In this document: piece after piece, positions 62,625-64,000 of the stretch | How positions within the stretch are numbered: position 1 is the first letter of the stretch | Layout of the letters: every line of letters starts with the position of its first letter | Assembly: GCF_003074135.1 (NCBI RefSeq) | Contig: NZ_PPDK01000003.1 | Coordinates: forward strand, 62,001 to 126,000 | From: Euzebya tangerina | GTDB lineage: Bacteria; Actinomycetota; Nitriliruptoria; Euzebyales; Euzebyaceae | DNA: 64,000 nt | Direction: 5' to 3' | Program-made: the position numbers and the translations under genes | Notes under the pieces: generated by a model | Told to the model about the DNA's origin: nothing | The model's input: the letters and a program-made list of their open reading frames with translations, nothing else | The model's database searches: none

Positions 62625-64000
62625 TCAGCGAATCAGCACGCCCGGGTTGAGGATTCCCGAGGGGTCGAGTCTGCGCTTGACGGCGTCGAGCGAGTGGGCG
62701 AACAGGTCGGGGCGCTGCTGGTCGTACCAGGGCCGGTGATCTCGGCCGACCGCGTGGTGGTGGGTGATGGTCCCACCGGCCGCCATGATGACCTCCGACG
62801 CGGCCGCCTTGATCTCCTGCCACTGCCGAACCCTCGCACCTCGGCGGCCGGGCGCGATGACCGTGAAGTACGGCGCCGCACCGTCCGGGTAGGCGTGGGT
62901 GACCCGACAGGTCACCATGCCCTCGCCGCAGATCTCGGTGACGGCCCTGGCAGTGGCGGCCATGACCTGCTCGACCAGATCGATCAAGCCGTCGGTTGCG
63001 ACGGCGGTCTCAAACGTCTCCACCACCATTCCCGCATCGACCATCACATCGCGCGTGTACGGCGCCCGCAGGAACGACTGCTTCCAGGCGTCGGCGGCGC
63101 TGTCGCCCTCGCCGCCCGGTGCAGACGGTGGCTCGAGGGCGCGGCCGCCGTGGTCGGCCAGCAGTCGGAGCGACGCTTGCATGTCGGCGGTGACGTCGAT
63201 CACCGGGGACTCAAACCCGACGAGCATCACCGCGTGGCTGCCGTCGCCGGCGCCGTTGATCAGCGCCTCGAGCGGGTCCAGGACCCGGCAGTTGCTGGGA
63301 TCCAGACCCGACTGCACCAGCGGCCCGAGCGCCAGCAGCGCTGCGGTCAGATCGGCGAAGGCCACGACGCGGGTCGCCTTGTGGGTCGGGAGATCCTGGA
63401 GCCGCACCCACGCCTGGGTGATGACACCGAGGATGCCCTCGCTGCCCAGCATCACCCGGTCCGGACTGGGACCGGCACCGGATGCCGGCAGACGTCGTGA
63501 CGCCCACACTCCGGCCGGGGTGACCGCCTCGATCTGCTGCACCAGATCGTCGATGTGCGTGAGCCGCGTCGCGTAGTGCCCGCCGGCTCTCGTGGCGATC
63601 CAGCCACCCAGCGTGGCCATCTCGAAGGACTGCGGGAAGAAGCGCATCGTCACCCCGTGTGGGCGGAGTTGCCCCTCGAGCACCGGACCGGTCGCGCCGG
63701 CCTGGATCAGGGCCGACCGGCTGCTCCGCTCGATCTCGACCACCCGGTCCATGCGGCGCATCTGCATCGTCACGACCGGCCGCTCACGGCCTGCTGCCTC
63801 GGCGCTGACCCCACCGACGACCGAAGTCCCACCCCCGAACGGGATGCAGGCCGCACCGACGTCGGCGCACCACTCGAGGATGCGAGGGACGTCGGTGGCA
63901 TCAGCGGGACGTGCGACCGCATCGGGCGCGGCGGGGAATGGCCCCTCCCGTAGCCGAACCAGGTCCATGAACGATCGCCCGGTGGCGTGCGCCGCCCGGT
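62625..64000 (-). CDS. FAD-linked oxidase (alkyl-DHAP-synthase-like), 5' end outside the window
   Basis: At least 457 codons are visible and the frame stays open to the right edge. The first readable residues (TGRSFMDLVRLREG) belong to the family, so the ATG at 63968 is internal. The FAD loop is CIPFGGGTSVVGGV, and TLGGWIATRAGGHYATR, GSEGILGVIT and the C-terminal HHHAVGRDHRPWYDQQRP, LDPSGILNPGVL match FAD-binding oxidase/AGPS-like proteins. It may share a transcript with the TetR and crotonase genes, although the TetR gene has its own promoter. Confidence 0.9.
   Translation of the reverse strand, partial: RAAHATGRSFMDLVRLREGPFPAAPDAVARPADATDVPRILEWCADVGAACIPFGGGTSVVGGVSAEAAGRERPVVTMQMRRMDRVVEIERSSRSALIQAGATGPVLEGQLRPHGVTMRFFPQSFEMATLGGWIATRAGGHYATRLTHIDDLVQQIEAVTPAGVWASRRLPASGAGPSPDRVMLGSEGILGVITQAWVRLQDLPTHKATRVVAFADLTAALLALGPLVQSGLDPSNCRVLDPLEALINGAGDGSHAVMLVGFESPVIDVTADMQASLRLLADHGGRALEPPSAPGGEGDSAADAWKQSFLRAPYTRDVMVDAGMVVETFETAVATDGLIDLVEQVMAATARAVTEICGEGMVTCRVTHAYPDGAAPYFTVIAPGRRGARVRQWQEIKAAASEVIMAAGGTITHHHAVGRDHRPWYDQQRPDLFAHSLDAVKRRLDPSGILNPGVLIR

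Noticed and set aside
63968-64000. ATG at 63968 as the start of the FAD-linked oxidase
   Set aside because: Family-like residues (GRSF) continue upstream to the window edge, so the gene is truncated by the window.

Overview
This 64 kb window is chromosomal DNA from a very GC-rich bacterium, almost certainly an actinomycete (Actinomycetota). The evidence is the actinobacterial DUF3151 and DUF3052 proteins, an F420-type PPOX protein, an NDMA-type alcohol dehydrogenase, a FolP2-like protein, and a gene backbone matching the argS to atpC region of Mycobacterium. Two tandem secreted cell-wall-binding-repeat (CWB2) proteins and several unusual gene replacements suggest a deep lineage, perhaps Nitriliruptoria/Euzebyales. 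That placement is inference. I see no rRNA, tRNA, CRISPR array, insertion sequence or prophage.

Layout. 1-220: start of a secreted protein. 273-701: PPOX-type oxidoreductase. 708-8191: complete ATP synthase operon atpZ-I-B-E-F-H-A-G-D-C on the minus strand, preceded by a wecA-like transferase. 9540-11178: an orphan AbiEi-type gene between two clusters of a short dispersed repeat. 11179-24483: glyA, rpiB, tsaC, prmC, wrbA, prfA, a DUF1385 protein, a Rho-family protein, thrB, a FAD oxidoreductase and hom. 24635-27730: a P-loop kinase and a large c-di-GMP protein. 27751-30683: lysA-argS. 30724-38220: a response regulator, small conserved actinobacterial genes, a short threonyl-tRNA synthetase, acetyltransferase, RidA, methyltransferase and hydrolase genes. 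38204-45992: an RDD/SpoIIM/DUF58/MoxR/DUF4350/DUF4129 membrane cluster. 46027-54201: FolP-like protein, SDR, Rieske-like protein, 2Fe-2S ferredoxin, two CWB2 proteins, sugar mutase and DUF1905. 54292-59609: VWA/MoxR pair, alcohol dehydrogenase, thrC and pdxH. 59721-64000: two convergent crotonase/TetR modules, one with an FAD-linked oxidase.

How it works together. ThrB, Hom, LysA and the displaced ThrC cover the aspartate-family branch to threonine and lysine. PdxH supplies the PLP used by ThrC, LysA and GlyA. PrfA and PrmC form the termination-factor/methyltransferase pair. MoxR AAA proteins pair with DUF58 or VWA proteins in two separate clusters. Many genes have a TANNNT -10 box six to nine bases before the start codon and no Shine-Dalgarno sequence, which points to widespread leaderless transcription and fixes several starts. 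Four-base ATGA, GTGA or CTGA overlaps are common.

The most striking observation is that the Rho-family gene at the normal rho position keeps the RNA-binding OB fold and overall fold but has lost the Walker A lysine, the catalytic glutamate and the arginine finger. It looks like an ATPase-dead Rho. Other points of note are a threonyl-tRNA synthetase without editing domains, a Rieske-like protein without cluster ligands beside a ferredoxin, and several families of short intergenic repeats, including a 48-bp palindromic element present twice and a 20-bp tandem array upstream of thrB.
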